A stretch of 7,092 nucleotides of DNA from Desulfobacterales bacterium (GTDB taxonomy: Bacteria; Desulfobacterota; Desulfobacteria; Desulfobacterales; Desulfobacteraceae), in NCBI GenBank assembly GCA_022361135.1, contig JAKSBM010000630.1, forward strand, positions 1-7,092, written 5' to 3'. Under the pieces are notes generated by a model that was not told where the DNA came from, did no database searches, and saw only the letters and a program-made list of their open reading frames with translations. Numbering within the stretch: position 1 is the stretch's first letter; each line of letters opens with the position of its first letter. Shown here in pieces: positions 6,786 to 7,092 of this stretch. A program made the position numbers and the translations under genes.

Positions 6786-6937
6786 CATATGTACGCTCTC
6801 AGCTTGGGCCGTTTTTGATCATTTTCCCTTGGCCTGACTTCGGGGTTGCAGGAAAATTCAACCTTGGAAAAGCGTCATCCATTCCTCGGATTAAAACTTT
6901 TCTACGCCTGAAGCCAGACCAAAATCCGAATCGTCAA

Positions 6938-6966
6938 AGGAGCCCTTTATCTGGATCAGGGCTTTT
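6938..6966 (+). terminator. Weak terminator-like hairpin
   Basis: GAGCCCT (6940-6946) pairs with AGGGCTT (6958-6964) across an 11-nt loop, followed by TT then CC. The stem is short and the T-run poor. It lies just before the open frame at 6978 and could instead be a leader structure or chance. Confidence 0.3.
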
Positions 6967-6977
6967 CCAATGATATA

Positions 6978-7092
6978 ATGGCATCCATAATTAATATTGA
7001 ATTCACCAACCACGTTGAAAGTGTAAGCAACGAAATAACCGGCCCTGTAATGAAAAACTTTTCTTCCCTTAAAGACAGAATGGAAGGTAAAG
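6978..7092 (+). CDS. Possible 5' end of an unrecognised gene, truncated by window edge
   Basis: An ATG at 6978 opens 38 codons that run off the window, starting MASIINIEFTNHVESVSNEI. First codon positions are about 80% purine, and the peptide is hydrophilic with many Glu, Asn, Ser and Lys, as expected of a coding frame. I do not recognise the family. No good ribosome site precedes this ATG. The frame stays open back to 6912, and AAAGGAG at 6936-6942 would suit only a non-standard CTG start at 6951. The minus strand is open in the same register from the edge to a stop at 6891. That alternative is Phe/Gly-rich, like an antisense shadow, but it would fit the minus-strand terminator at 6749-6785. 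Which strand is coding is unresolved. Confidence 0.35.
   Translation, partial: MASIINIEFTNHVESVSNEITGPVMKNFSSLKDRMEGK

Larger units (their letters stand above)
6431..6977. other. Region without a convincing gene
   Basis: About 550 bp lie between the tRNA terminator and the edge open frame. A minus-strand frame at 6728-6474 (84 codons) lacks a ribosome site and family resemblance. On the plus strand a short frame at 6497-6574 (GTG start) reads VKFFDEIRRLFHEMDLAYFQ and then stops. It looks protein-like but has no continuation in another frame, so it could be chance or a gene remnant. The stretch also contains the hairpins listed at 6749-6785 and 6938-6966. Confidence 0.5.

Overview
The window most resembles a chromosomal segment from an anaerobic, probably sulfate-reducing Desulfobacterota bacterium (Desulfobacterales-like). 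This rests on the mix of HndA/HydC- and HndC/HydB-type NAD(P)H-linked flavin/iron-sulfur subunits with two PAS-containing sigma-54 activators, a moderately high GC content and many GGCC-rich codons. Genus cannot be named from the sequence alone.

Layout. Everything protein-coding that can be called with confidence lies on the minus strand. Read in the direction of transcription: (i) 5801-4098 is a sigma-54 enhancer-binding regulator ('regulator B'), followed by a strong intrinsic terminator at 4013-3965. (ii) About 270 bp between that terminator and the next gene holds an apparently complete sigma-54 control region: two GTTTCAAT-type palindromes, a 9-bp-phased TGAAAC repeat and a -24/-12 promoter. 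(iii) 3696-1948 is a second, paralogous sigma-54 regulator ('regulator A'). (iv) 1926-1453 is a NuoE-like [2Fe-2S] subunit. (v) 1439 to beyond base 1 is a NuoF-like NAD(H)/FMN subunit with a fused N-terminal [2Fe-2S] domain, truncated by the window edge. Items iii-v are separated by 21 and 13 bp and are most simply one operon. Its missing end probably encodes a catalytic partner such as an [FeFe] hydrogenase or a formate dehydrogenase.

To the right is a plus-strand tRNA-Ala(GGC) gene at 6308-6383 with its own promoter-like sequence and intrinsic terminator. It is followed by about 550 bp without a convincing gene, then by an uncertain short open frame running off the right edge.

How the parts may work together (inference). 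Both regulators have the same architecture: a PAS-like N-terminus, a PAS domain carrying an identically spaced Cys-x8-Cys-x3-Cys motif, a sigma-54 AAA+ domain and a Fis-type helix-turn-helix. Their recognition helices are almost identical. Regulator A sits at the head of the redox operon behind a sigma-54 promoter with upstream palindromes. This suggests autoregulated, redox- or metal-responsive control of an NAD(H)-linked electron-transfer complex. Regulator B, which carries an altered GAFTGA loop (AAFTGA), may compete for or share the same sites.
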